Positions 1 to 11,686 of a stretch of 64,000 bases of DNA are shown here, piece by piece. Position numbers and translations under genes: made by a program. The stretch comes from Diplosphaera chodatii (lineage: Eukaryota; Chlorophyta; Trebouxiophyceae; Prasiolales; Stichococcaceae): assembly GCA_032358165.1 (NCBI GenBank), contig JAALGY010000021.1, forward strand, positions 62,001 through 126,000, read 5' to 3'. Position 1 is the stretch's first letter. Each line of letters begins with the position of its first letter. Below the pieces are notes generated by a model that made no database searches, was not told the origin of the DNA, and saw only the letters and a program-made list of their open reading frames with translations.

Positions 1-947
1 AACTAAAGAGTCAACGAACACTCGGTGGTACCAACACATATATACCCCCAACACCTTCACCCACTATTGTATCATCAGCATGCGCACACTCGTTACCAGC
101 CTGCATGAAGGGTCCTGACTCCACCTCTGGTGCACAGGCTCTTGATTTGAGGTCATGTCTCACATGATTCCCTGCACCCAGTGCTGAATCCAGACACTAG
201 CGCAATACACATCAGGCCCTGCACCCCTGCCAGCACTCTGCTGAGAGCAGATCATCTTGTCTTTGTCTGTAAACCCGCACCTCCACAAGGGGTGCCAGCG
301 GGGCAGCGGGACAACGGGCACGCCGGCAGGGGGTGCTGGCACCCTCTCTTGGCAATGATATGCTGGCAGGTTGGGCCTTGCTTCGAGTTACACGGGCAGG
401 CCGGCGGGCATGCCGGCAGCGGTGTCTGCTGGTCTGCTGGCACCTCATGTTGGAGAAACGTTTACGATCTCAGCAGGGTGTAAAATTTCCCGCAGGGGTG
501 TGCCAGTTGCAACCGCCGATTTTATGGGTTCATGGGTGCAAGCAGGGTGCTGGCAGTGTGCCAGAGAGTGCCCGGCTGAGGCCACAAGCCCTCAGGATCT
601 TTTCAAGCTTCTCACAGCTTCCTTGACACGCTGAAGCAAGCACAGTGACAGGCGAGCACGCTGTAGACATGCACACTGCCAAGTGTACCGTACTCCCAGT
701 GCAGTGACGTGTGCGCTATGCAAGCGGGCTTTCGATGCGCATGCACCATGCCGCATCCAGACGATGCAGATCTGAGAGGTGGTCACCCGGCTGCGCTATC
801 TTGACTGTCAGCAAGCCGTGTCTACAGACTGAACGGCTGCCGGCATGAAGCTTCTGCTCCACAACTAGGATGACTTCAGCCGCATGCCGCTGCTGTCGCT
901 ATGGCTGGCCTCCAGCTGAGACCACAGCTTGCTTCCCTTGGCGCTCG
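1..947. repeat. Segmental repeat A, copy 1
   Basis: This stretch recurs in direct orientation at 7068-8001 with only scattered substitutions and small indels; for example, about 12 bases near 180-192 are missing from the other copy. It starts at the window edge, so its true left end may lie outside. The similarity stops abruptly after 947, where repeat B begins within 8 bases. I see no convincing exon in it; the short open frames are GC-driven and shared by both copies. Confidence 0.9.
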
Positions 948-954
948 CCCTCCG

Positions 955-1950
955 CACATGTCAGCGTTCATGCCGCACTGGCACCGAGTGCACCAGCGAT
1001 GCAATTGTGCAACAGCACCACATGCATGGGGTGACGGCTCACCTGACCATCGACTCCTGCGGAAAACAGCGGCTGCTTGCTGCGGCCCCTGCCCTTGCCG
1101 CCGGCCACCTTAGCCACCAGGCGCGCCAGCTTGGGATCTCTCTTGAGAGGATCAGCAGCCGCCAGGGCTGCCAGTCCCACCAGCTTCTTGCAACTGGCTC
1201 ACCTGGTGGGGACGCGCATGACTGACAGTGTGACATGCTGTCTGTGTCATCTGGGTGCGCATGTGCAGGTGTCACCATGGCTGGCATGCAACGCACTGGG
1301 CCAGCTGCTGCGGGTGCCCAGTTGTGCATGTGCGCACCTGTTTGCCGATCTCGGCCGCAAACAGAGGCGCTGCATCTGGCGCAGCGATAATCAGGCCATT
1401 GTAGAAGGCGACCGTCACGGCCGTGGCGCGTGTGCACTCCGAGTCACTGGCCAGCTCCGCAATGGCATACGCCACGTTGGCGAGAAACTTGGTTGCCGAT
1501 ATCTCCGCTGCAGGCAAGCAGGTTGCAGGACGTTGGATGCAGGACGATCTAAGCTTTCATGCCAGGCCGCAGGGCATCCAGCTCACGGAGCACCGAGGCA
1601 GTCAGCCGCCATATCTGCAGCCGCTAGTGCAGAGCAGGCTGCAGCTGGGCCTACCCTGAGATGCAGTGGAGGGGTGCGCACACCACACACTACACAGGCA
1701 ACTGTAGACACCCAGCGCACATGGCAGCTTGGTGGCGAATGCAATGGCGAGGCCCTGCGACACAGCGGCGGCGCTCCCGATGGTCTGCGACACCGTGACG
1801 GCGCCGCTGAAAGCGCTGCTCAGCACATCGTGCAGTCCGCCGCCGTCGCCGACGGCTTGCAGGTTGGCGATGCTGACGCCGACGCCTGCCGCATAGGCGT
1901 CACCGCAGCCTGACACCGCAGCCTGCGCCAGGCTGCGGGCAGCGCACATC
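955..1950 (-). pseudogene. Truncated copy of the Ala-rich secreted protein gene (internal exons only)
   Basis: On the minus strand this interval carries the same exon-like blocks as 14192-15185: one around 1900-1710 (AYAAGVGVSIANLQA, FSGAVTVSQTIGSAAAVSQG), one around 1517-1330 (FLANVAYAIAELASDSE, AFYNGLIIAAPDAAP) and one around 1190-1050 (GLAALAAADPLKRDPKLARL). The exon with the signal peptide in the parent gene (15944 downward) has no counterpart here, nor do the later exons at 14025-13330. Without a start exon or a 3' end it is probably a non-functional fragment carried by segmental repeat B, although its reading frames remain open. I recognise no domain. Confidence 0.6.
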
Positions 1951-2256
1951 CACAGGTTAATAGAGCTTCACACTAGGCAGAACACGGCACGGGTCTTGGG
2001 AAATCGTAACTGCACGTCATTCTGTGAGCTGCCCTCCGCCACCCGCGCATGTGCATGCATCAGCCTGCACAGCCCTGTGGCAGCCAGCGACATGCCTGGC
2101 AGGCATTGGCGAGGTACAACACAACGCAGAGTACCCACAAGCGAGGTACATGTTTCAGCCTGCACCGATGACATTGCAGCTGTGGCTTCCATCTTCAGCA
2201 GGCACCTGCGCCCACCCTCAGTGCGGAGGGCACCACATCACAGCGAGTGACCCAAA
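955..2256. repeat. Segmental repeat B, copy 1
   Basis: Direct repeat of 14192-15490, nearly identical through the exon-like blocks and more diverged towards the right end, for example around 2100-2130. It lies 8 bases from the end of repeat A, whereas the second copies of A and B are 6.2 kb apart. Similarity ends near CCCAAA at 2251-2256. Confidence 0.88.
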
Positions 2257-2494
2257 TGCCAGATTAGGGCTGGCAGATTGGGGCAGGGCTCGTACACTTT
2301 TTGATGCCACGGTGTCAGCGTCCGCGACCGCGCCCGCATCCCGGCTGCCGGGCGTTGAAGAGCGGCGCGCGCCGCGGCGATCCTCACTTCTCTGTTCTCT
2401 CTTCGCATTCCTCCCTCCTCCTCACCAACACACCAAGCCTCTGCTGCCAGCCGGCGCCCTGCTGCAGCCCCAGCGACAACCTTGCTTGATCGCC

Positions 2495-3723
2495 ATGGCC
2501 CGCATGATGGTCGCGGCTCTTGCCGCCCTGTTGATGATGGGCTGCGCCCACCAGGTGAGCGCACAGTCTATCTGATGTATGCAATCATGTTTCCAGCGAC
2601 TGAGTTCGGCGGAGGCGCCTGTGCGCGTCTGCCGTAGCGGTCCTTCGGTCAGTAGTGTGAGCAATGTGTTGGTTGCTTGATAGACTGCACTCGACGTGAT
2701 CGTCCTGTCGACCCCGAGCGCTGTCTGTGTGGCTCATGCGCGTGACAAGTGCGTTTCCTGACTGGAATTCGAGCGTTCAGCTCGCGCTGCTGATGTCTCG
2801 GTCCGCATGCACTGTTGCTGCACCTGCCTGATATTTGTTGTCCGCGGTTTGTCGTCGTCCGCACGATGCCGCCTCAGGGCATCTCACGCGCTGCAATGCG
2901 GCGCATCAACCTTCCATTGGGATGGCTGCGATCCTTCGATGCCTACACGCCTGCGCTGTTCAGTCGTTGAGCTGGCCGATGGTTCCGGGCAAGCTGGCTC
3001 GCACCGGCACATCGCACCGCTGCGGTACCTGGTGGTATGTGTTCATACTGGGCAGCTCAGAACTGCTGTTCACAAGCAGCGACGCCTGTCTCTGCCGTCG
3101 CGTCGGTTGTCTGCCGTGAAGGCTGGTGTGCCATGACAGCCAGCATCACTGCACCTGATGAGCAGATGCAGTTGCTTGACACCACGGTTTTGCTGCTGTG
3201 CCTTCACGGCCGTGTTGTGGCTCACCCGCTGTCTCGCTGAGGACTCCGCTGTCTGTGTCTTGCAGGTGGCCGCTGCCGGTGGCCGCTCCCTGCTGAATGT
3301 ACCAGTGTCATGCCCGGCGCCCAAGTGCCCGTCTGGCTACGTGGCTACCCCCACCATCGGCACGAAGTGCGGCTACGAGTGCTACACCCAGTACAAGGCC
3401 AACTGCGTTGACCCCGAGCTGGCTGCCCCGCGCACGTGCGGCGGCATCACCGGCAAGGTATGCGGCATGGCACCCAACACACTGCTGCCTGTGTTTGCAT
3501 GTGTTCAGCATTCGTAGGACAGCTGTCCACATACATGTCACCAGTCAGGCGAGCAGCATTTATTCCTGCTCGTCGATGACGGTTGTTGTGTTGTGAGCTA
3601 CAGCCATGCCCCGCCATCGCCTGCGCATACTCGTCATCGTACGCCATCTCTGGCCCAACTGGTGAGCACCCAGCTGTCTTTGCAATGGTGCATGCTCAGT
3701 TGCGTTGCACCACATGCTGTTGG

Positions 3724-3771
<48 letters not shown>

Positions 3772-6501
3772 GCTGCTGCACTGAACCCTCTTGGTTTCGT
3801 CTTCGTCCCCGCCCTTTGTGGTGATGGTCATGATGCGGAGCGTGCTTCCGTGCATCGCAGGCTGCGCCACCGCCGCCAGCAGGATCGACGCCATTGCCAT
3901 CAGCCAGGCCAAGTTCAACGTGATGGTCGGCACCGTGGGCCCAGCCATCGAGAGCTACTGCGCCAACCCCCAGTACCAGCCGCTGTCCGCTGTCGTGAAC
4001 CAGGTGCGTGCCGGGTCCTCAGGCCAACCTTACGGCAGCACCCGCCCCTGCGCCACCACCTGCATTGACATGCACAAGTGCTCCTCTGCAAGCCGATCCC
4101 TGCCCCAGAGCTGTGCCTCGGCACCCAAAACACCACACTCACTCTGGCACCTACGCCTGCAGACCGTGAACGCCGTGTCCACCGCCATCGCCACAACCAT
4201 CACCCACCTCAGCACATACGTGTGCAGCTGCTGCACGGGCAACAGCCTCGCATACACCCAAGTCGGCGCTGATGTCCAGGTTTGCATGCCAACCCGTTGG
4301 AGCTGTACCCTTGTGCTTACCAAGTGGTTGGCAAGCATGCTGCACAGCACTTCTGCTAGCTAGCTGCCGCACTGTGTGCACACAAGCCATGCCAATTCCG
4401 AGTGCTATATATGCAACCAAGCTGATGCGGTCTTGAGACGCTGCCGTGCCAGCGATCCACTGTCCCTCTTGTGCGCTGCAGGCCATGGCCCGCGCCCAGG
4501 CACTCTCGCTGCAGCAGCTGATCGCCAAGGTGCGCGACTGCTACTATGGCCCGGGTGACGCCCCGTCCGGCAACCTGCTGGCTGGCGCCAACGCATACGC
4601 CTCCACCTTCGGCGAGGACATCCAGCTCGCCATTGATTCGGTCTACGCAAGTGAGGCTGTTGTCCACCAACATTTCTCTTGTCATCGGTGTGTCAGACAC
4701 TACCCAGGACAGCTGCACTGTGACGCACTGCTGGCCTTGCATGTGTGCCGACGCAGCCTGCCTCGCTTGCTTGTGGCACAGTCTTTCCAGTGGTGACCGT
4801 TGCCCTGCGGCACGCTGCAGATGCCTGGAGCGTCCAGGGCTTCAGCTGCAACGCCGCCTACTTCGCGCCCCGCATCAAGACCGCCGTGGCCCGCGCCCTC
4901 GCCTGCACCTTCGCCAACGTGTTCGCCGGCGCCATCGACGCGCAGACACCCGGCGTCGCCTACGCGTGCTCCGACACAATGGTCATCACCGGCTACGGCG
5001 CGGTAAGCACGCTCATGCTGGCCGCATCACCCCACATCCTGCATGCGGCTGCACTCAGCATTGCTGGGCTGCTGCTCCTTGAAAGCAGTCCACGGGGCTG
5101 CAGACGCTACAGTGTGCAGGGTGTTGCGCTGTAGCTGACCTGACCCTCTTGTTCTGCATGCAGCCCCTCACCTGCCCGCTGGACGTTGCCTGCAAGTGCA
5201 CGCCCCCGGCCTACTTCGTGAGTCGCGCCAAGCTCTGTGCAATGCTTGCTTGCGGTACTGCTTCAGCCCAACACCCTTGTATCCTGTGTGCTTGCCAGTA
5301 CTGCTGCACTAGATGGCGAAAGCTGACGTCCACTCTGCATTTTGCCGCAGTACGATAATTTGGGCTTCGACACCGGCGCTTTCGACGGCGGCAACCCCTC
5401 ATGGTACGGTGCAACACCATTGTTCACATGCATGAGGCAGCCACTGTATACCATGTGTCTGCTGCAACATGCTGTTCAGTGCTGTGGGTCGCGCTTCACC
5501 TCACACCCGCACCAAACATGACCACACGCTCCTGGGTGGTCCATTTCACAGGAATGTCGTGAACGGTGGTGACCAGACCCCTGCAGTCATCACAACCGAC
5601 ACCGTCAACGATGCGGCCGGCAACGCGGTGCGCACATGCCGCCTCATGCGTGCACAGCTCCCTTTGCTTGCAGCATTTGGCAGCCAGAGGCCACCGTCAT
5701 GGTACTGTCATCCAGCTGTTGGCTGACATTGTGTTGGCACATGCTGCAGCTCGTCCTCACTCCCGAGGCTGGCACCCACTTCGCCAAGATCCCGTCTGGC
5801 GACGTCGACCACCCCTCAAGCATCTCAACGTCCCTCACCGTGCCGCCCTGCGCCACCAAGATTGCCGTGTCCTACATCTTCAAGTGCAACGACTACGCCC
5901 CATTCATTGACTCGGTGAGCCTGCCACATGGCTGTGGGACATGCTGGCCTGCTACAGCCATGTCACCTGGTCTGTCATTCTCACATCTCACTCCACCGGG
6001 CTTGTGTACAGCTTGGGCAGCTGGCAATGTGTACGCTTTACCATAGTCACATCATCCGGGTCAACAGTTTGTGGTGTCCCCACCGCAGGGCAAGATCACC
6101 ATCGCCGTCACTGATCAGATCAACGCCGACAACGTTATTCCCGTGCGCGAGGTCGCATACGACTGCGCGCAGACAGGCGACTACGGCATCACCGGCTCTG
6201 CTCCGCGCTACTGGCAGACTGAGACGATCTCGGTGCCCCACGGTGCGCTCATCTGAGTGCGGTGTACATGAGACGCTGCATCTGCAAGGCGACTGTTCGG
6301 CTTATACTCGGTTGTGGAGGACCTCCACACTGTTGTGCCGATGACCACAGTGCTCGTGCATGATGGCAAGCACTGAGTGCGCGCTGTCACTACCTGCGCA
6401 CAGGTGTGTACTCTGTCGAGATTGCTGCAACCTCGGCCAACTCTGGGGACAGCATCATCGACTCGTCGCTGTACGTGGACTCCGTCACCTTCACCGCCTG
6501 A
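2495..6501 (+). CDS. Secreted Cys-rich protein with C-terminal beta-sandwich-like domain (12 exons)
   Basis: Exons that keep phase throughout are 2495-2554, 3266-3457, 3908-4003, 4163-4279, 4482-4650, 4821-5002, 5164-5217, 5351-5403, 5552-5627, 5750-5914, 6089-6242 and 6404-6501, giving 471 residues and a TGA stop. Exon 1 encodes a hydrophobic signal peptide (MARMMVAALAALLMMGCAHQ), so the product should enter the secretory pathway. Exon 2 is Cys-rich (CPAPKCPSGY, CGYECYTQYKANC). The last 160 residues run from GFDTGAFDGGNPSWNVVNGG through TPEAGTHFAKIPSG to SSLYVDSVTFTA. This is the pattern of extracellular jelly-roll/carbohydrate-binding-like domains (inference). I cannot name the family; a cell-wall or matrix role is a guess. 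The 5' limit of exon 3 is the weakest point, since coding-like sequence continues upstream to about 3862 in a frame that does not join exon 2 directly. Confidence 0.75.
3724..3779. repeat. (TGC)n trinucleotide tract in intron 2
   Basis: About 15 uninterrupted TGC units, then a C and three more partial units. It lies between exon 2 (ends 3457) and exon 3 (starts 3908) of the secreted-protein gene, so it is intronic. Poly-Cys, poly-Ala, poly-Leu and poly-Ser frames across it are artefacts of the repeat. Confidence 0.95.
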
Positions 6502-6917
6502 TCCCACACACCACAGGTACAGCAGCGCTTCATGCACAGGGGCTGGTTCATCTCAGCGCCATAGCTGTGCTTCTCATCCGGGCTGCTGCCAAGTGCTGTG
6601 CTCTGTCCCAATATATGTGCTGGTAGGCTGGGTAGCTGTGACGCCAGCCCCTTGCAGCCAGCTGAGCGGGTGATGTATATCTGGCGCAGGCGCTCAAGTA
6701 ACTCACCAAGAATGGACAAGATATAGGACCGGACGCTGCCTGGCGGTCGTGATGCTCAGCCAACATGTGGGTGCCTGCCACAGGGCTACTAGCGCAGCGG
6801 GAGAGCAACTAGCATGATGCACCACTTTAAGACACGTCTCAGTTCAACTGTTGCAACACAGCTCGCTGCATGCTGCCATGCTGCACTGTGTGCGCTATGT
6901 CACATGAGGGACTGAGT

Positions 6918-6922
6918 TGTAA
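6918..6922 (+). terminator. Candidate TGTAA poly(A) signal for the secreted-protein gene
   Basis: TGTAA lies 417 bases after the stop codon at 6501. TGTAA is the predominant poly(A) signal in chlorophyte nuclear genes. Nothing else supports the site, and the implied 3' UTR is fairly long. Confidence 0.35.
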
Positions 6923-7067
6923 CCTGCTCGGTAGCTTACTTCGTTGGTGTTGTTTCTGCTTGGGCATAGCCGGGGTCAGACCAAGCCCAGTAGCAAGGGT
7001 CGCAGCAGCATACTCTGTGTTTCGAATTCTGTTCAGATGTTGACCTTGCCTATTGCTCCTGCAAGGT

Positions 7068-8001
7068 AACTAAAGAGTCAACGAACACTCGGTGGTACCA
7101 ACATATATATACCCCCAACACCTTCACCCACTACTGTGTCATCAGCATGCGCACACTCGTTACCAGCCTGCATGAAGGGTCCTGACTCCACCTCTGGTGC
7201 ACAGGCTCTTGATTTGAGGTCATGTCTCACATGATTCCCTGCACCCAGACACTAGCGCAATATACATCAGGCCCTGCACCCCTGCCAGCACTCTGCTGAG
7301 AGCAGATCATCTTGTCTTTGTCTGTAAACCCGCACCTCCACAAGGGGTGCCAGCGGGGCAGCGGAACAACGGGCATGCCGGCAGGGGGTGCTGGCACCCT
7401 CTCTTGGCAATGATATGCTGGCAGGTTGGGCCTTGCTTCGAGTTACACGGGCAGGCCGGCGGGCTTGCCGGCAGCGGTGTCTGCTGGTCTGCTGGCACCT
7501 CATGTTGCAGAAACGTTTACGATCTCAGCAGGGTGTAAAATTTCCCGCAGGGGTGTGCCAGTTGCAACCGCCGATTTTATGGTTCATGGGTGCAAGCAGG
7601 GTGCTGGCAGTGTGCCAGAGAGTGCCCGGCTGAGGCCACAAGCCCTCAGGATCTTTTCAAGCTTCTCACAGCTTCCTTGACACGCTGAAGCAAGCACAGT
7701 GACAGGCGAGCACGCTGTAGACATGCACACTGCCAAGTGTACCGTACTCCCAGTGCAGTGACGTGTGCGCTATGCAAGCGGGCTTTTGATGCGCATGCAC
7801 CATGCCGCATCCAGACGATGCAGATCTGAGAGGTGGTCACCCGGCTGCGCTATCTTGACTGTCCAGCAAGCCGTGTCTGCAGACTGAACGGCTGCCGGCA
7901 TGAAGCTTCTGCTCCCAACTAGGATGACTTCAGCCGCATGCCGCTGCTGTCGCTATGGCTGGCTGCCAGCTGAGACCACAGCTTGCTTCCCTTGGCGCTC
8001 G
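7068..8001. repeat. Segmental repeat A, copy 2
   Basis: Direct repeat of 1-947. The match begins at AACTAAAGAGTC (7068) and ends at GCGCTCG (8001). Here it continues into unique DNA, not into repeat B. Confidence 0.9.
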
Positions 8002-8974
8002 TCCTTCGCAGCAGAAATTGTAGTTGTGCGAGTTCCGTCAGCCCTGCAAGCAGTTCCACTGTCAGCAGCTTAGCACCTCATCAACGTTGTGATGCATTGG
8101 CACCGGCACTCTGGCATGATCACCACATGCAGCATGCATGATGACTGCCAGTTGCCAATGCCAATGCCAACAGGGTGAGGCAACTTTGCAGGGCAGAGGA
8201 TAGGCGACACACCTTGCGCTCTATGGACTGCAGGGGTCAGTCGCTGTATTGGACCAGCCGCCAGAGACCTGCGTACACGTCACGGGGGAGCGGTATTGAT
8301 GATCACGCTACACTGCAGACAACCTGCACGGATAGTCTCTGCTGAATAGGCTGAGGATGTGGCCCTGGTTGACAGATCACAAAGCGGGTGAAGGCTTGTA
8401 AGGCAGTTGTCAGTTGTGCATGAAGCGCTGGCTCAGCATGTGCGGTGCGCCGGCATGCTGCTCACGTAAACGTTGTCATTATGCCGCTACAGCTTGCTGG
8501 TGCAGCGGCGCTGACGGTGCGCCCATCTTTCACAAGCTGCTGTGCCAGAAATCACGACCTGCAGCATGACACGCTGTATGATCGGTAGGGTTTGAGCACC
8601 TATCAACAGTGGACAGCTTCTCAGCAAATTCAAGGAACAGAGCGGTCATGACACCCTGGTCAGGCCCAATCCCTGCGCTTGATTAGCCAGACGATGGGCA
8701 GAGCAAGTGCAGGCGCCCAAGGCCATGCAACTGTCACTGCACTGCACGGCAGCTCATGCACATCCCTGCGAACCTTGAGGGCTGGGTCAGCAGCCAGTGT
8801 TGCTGTCATCAAAGCTCGGGCCTGCCCACTGCTGGCGGCATGTGCTGGCAGTGCAAGGCGGCATTCTCGCAGTTGCTGCAGCACATCACCGCAGGGGCCT
8901 CATGATAACCTGCGGAGATAGCGGTGTTGTCTGTCAGCATGGCCCTGTCTGAGACGCACAAGTTGGCAAAACTG

Positions 8975-9038
8975 CCTGTCTGTGCCAATCTGCATTCGGA
9001 TCTGGATCCTGTCTGTGCCAATCTGCATTCGGATCTGG
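8975..9038. repeat. 33-bp tandem duplication
   Basis: The unit beginning CCTGTCTGTGCCAATCTGCA occurs at 8975 and again at 9008, essentially identical, with a period of 33 bases. This looks like a recent local slippage duplication. Confidence 0.9.
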
Positions 9039-9201
9039 TTGGCAAAGGTGCAGCGGTGAAGAATGACAGATCTGCCCTATAGCGAAAAGTCGATGACGCA
9101 AGACTCGACCCCACTGCACCAGTAACAACGCAACCCCACTGAACCGCGGCAGCCTGGCGGTTAACTCCTGCTTCACAGGCCTGCACACGACGCCTGGGCT
9201 T

Positions 9202-9488
9202 GAGACTTTGAGACTTTGAGACCAGGTGCGTATAAATGACGAGGAGCGCTGGAAACAGGGTTCACAACGCGCGATGTTCATCTGGCTCCTGGGTCTGAGA
9301 CTATGAGACTTTGAGACCAGGTTTGTAGAAATGATGAGGAACGTTCATATCAGGGTCCTTGCCTGGCTTCTGGCCCTGAGACTTTGAGACTTTGAGACCA
9401 GGTGTATATAGAAATGGTGGGGGCTGTTACACCCGGGTTTGGCGATGGCTCCAGTCAGCCTGAGAAGGGCTGAGACTTTGAGACCAGG
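9202..9488. repeat. Degenerate tandem array, four units of 80-95 bp
   Basis: The core GAGACTTTGAGACCAGG ends at about 9226, 9321, 9402 and 9488. In three units it is extended on the left by another GAGACT(T/A)TGA. Flanking bases are also shared: a CTGGG(C/T)CTGAG-like left side and a right side of the type TGCGTATAAATGAC, TTTGTAGAAATGATG, TGTATATAGAAATGG. The spacing is irregular, so this is a decayed minisatellite and not a CRISPR-type array. Confidence 0.85.
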
Positions 9489-10851
9489 TGCATAACCATA
9501 TGCAACTGTGTCACCAGGATGAACGACACAGGCCATCAAACATTCAAACATTATTCCATAGACGCGTGGTATACTGAGAGCATCCGCTGAGTCACATGCT
9601 GTGTTTCAGCAGCCGCTACTACCGTATGCTGTGTGTCTCATGCTGTGTGTCACATGTTGAAAGTCAGTACCAGTGGTCTTGGTAGCTTCGCTGCTTGAAT
9701 CACATGATGATGCATAGGCCACGAATAAGATCAGGCGTGTGGACTGCGCATGACGGATGAGTGCGCTGGGGCAACCCCGCGCCCATAAATTAGCGCTTTC
9801 AACCCTGCTTGTTCGCGTCCCCGCCGCAACTTGGGGCACCCCGCCCCCCGCGCGCTGAAGGTTGAGTTGTGGAGGTTGGTAAACAGAGTACTTGGCAGTA
9901 AGCCAGATCAGCTGTACAGTCATTGGTACTTGTGAAGTGTTGCAACATGAGCTGCTGTGGCAAACACTAATGTGGGCAACACACCTGTCTCGTGGCCGGG
10001 ACATTTGATGCTCATTCAACAGTGTCCTGCAATATTGTCATGTACTGCATTGCAGGCAGCACTTCCTGCCTTGCCCATAGCTGGCGTTGCCGATCAGGTG
10101 GGTTGGTATAGCAGCGCCGTTCTTGCATGCGTCGTGACCTTGTTGCATTTAACAGTATTGGCTCATCATTTGACCTCCTTTTTGCGCCTTGGGCAGCATT
10201 CACAACAGCAAATTGTAGCCTGCATGCCAGCATCTGATGCTGGCTGCTGACTCTCAGCTGTGCACTGCCAGCACCTGCAGCACTCAGTCAACAGCAGCAC
10301 TCTGCACAGCAGCTCACAGCAGCTTCAGTGCACCCGTACTTCAGTGCAGAATTGAATACTATGCAGCAGATCAACTGATGGCTATGTAATGCCGATATGT
10401 GCATGCAGATATGGCTGCCTTCCCCCACAGGCCGCTGCGGCAAGGGTACAGCGTTGACTCCATCCCGCTGTGTGGAGGCTGTGTGGAGGCAACATAAACA
10501 CCAACACAAGTAAACAGTTATGCAGCGTCATTGAGAGCGGAGTGTGACAGCAGGCACAGCAGCTCTGCTGCCGACTGCTTCTCGTCTTGCAGCCATAGCT
10601 TGATACGAGTGTTCACTGTCAGGTGGATGTGCCATTCGCACACTGTTACACAGCTGACACACCTGTCTGCAGGCTCGCAGCAGCTGCTGCCCATAGGATG
10701 CACCAGTCTGCATATGCAAAACCTGCATCTAAACCCCAGTCTACAACGGGCACTTGGCGCTTGGCTGACACCAATCACAGCTGACTGTGACCATCGTGTA
10801 TTCAGGCGGCAGCCGGCCAGACTCTCTGCCCGTATGAACAGCCACGGCACC

Positions 10852-10910
10852 GTCAGCAATGATGGCGCTGGCAAGTCCGGCGGCGGCGGCGCTGTTGCTG
10901 AGGCACATGC
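10852..10910 (-). other. Isolated Ala-rich exon-like block
   Basis: The minus strand reads SNSAAAAGLASAIIADGAV, bounded upstream by a CAG acceptor-like site and downstream by GTGCCG. Its composition resembles the exon modules of the Ala-rich secreted gene at 13330-15944. It could be a further 3' exon of that gene, a decayed relative, or chance in GC-rich DNA. No neighbouring phase-compatible exon supports it. Confidence 0.2.
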
Positions 10911-11416
10911 AGCAGGTGAGCAAACTTGCATATGCCTCCGGATGCCAGTATGCCTTCCTATGCATGTATGAATCCAAAGTGTTGATAGCTGCATCAGCTG
11001 CAATGTGAAAGCCTGCGGCTAACATGCAATTTTCATGGTCAACAGACCGCAAGGGTACAGCAGCACACAATGGGTGCAGCCTTAGGTTCAAGCAGCAGCA
11101 CGACCAAAGCCGCGGCGCCAGTAGCCACTCAGGCAGCTGTTACTGCAGTCCGTTGACTCACTGCACAGAGGATGACTGCTGCCAGGGAGCCCCGGCGGGA
11201 GCCAGTTGCAGTATCAGTTGCAGCTGCTTCAGCAAGGATAGTAGGAAGGTGCACTGCGCAATGATCTGAAGCGCAGCCGACTTCTGTACGATACACCCTG
11301 CTCTGCTGATGCCTAATAATAACCGCCTTCTTGCAGGGTTCGTTTGACATGCTTTGCAGTAGGCAGCCTGTACCTGCAGAGGGTATTAGTGCTTGCCTAC
11401 CAGGATACGCAACAAT

Positions 11417-11686
11417 TCACTTGCTGCGACCCACTGCGTCAATTGTGCGTCGCCATTCAGCATCTGCAAGGTTAGCTTTCGTATAGTTGCTGAGATCCGG
11501 CGTGGCTTTCAGGCGTCGCAGCCACGTTGCATCACACCGCTCTGCCCACGATCGGCCACTGCGCTCGACGTGTAAAGCGAGCGCACGCTCGGTCAGATAA
11601 CATATGCCACAATGCAAACACACCACGTGCGCTGATGTGCATTTTGTCATCTTCCCGGCCTGTTCAACTATTGGTCCGTTGGCCAC
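11417..11686 (-). other. Orphan frame with one C-x2-C-x12-H zinc-finger-like motif
   Basis: An 89-residue open frame on the minus strand contains CLHCGICYLTERALALH, which fits the first half of a C2H2 finger. No second His follows at the usual 3-5 residue spacing; a Cys comes 12 residues later. A Trp/Arg-rich stretch (WAERCDATWLRRLKATPDL) follows. It lies inside the putative inverted-repeat element, close to its right arm. Single N-terminal fingers of this kind occur in some non-LTR retrotransposon proteins, so a transposon remnant is possible (inference only). Confidence 0.3.

Noticed and set aside
1077..1913. Long plus-strand open frame (also at 14195-15148)
   Set aside because: It is opposite to the Ala-rich secreted gene exons and spans their introns; nothing recognisable is encoded, and the duplicated DNA simply preserves it twice.
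3583..4068. Frame with a long Cys run and alternative Ala/Ser runs
   Set aside because: It comes entirely from the TGC trinucleotide tract in an intron.
9202..9488. CRISPR-like repeat array
   Set aside because: The window is eukaryotic nuclear DNA, units have variable spacing of 80-95 bases with similar spacers, and there are no cas genes.
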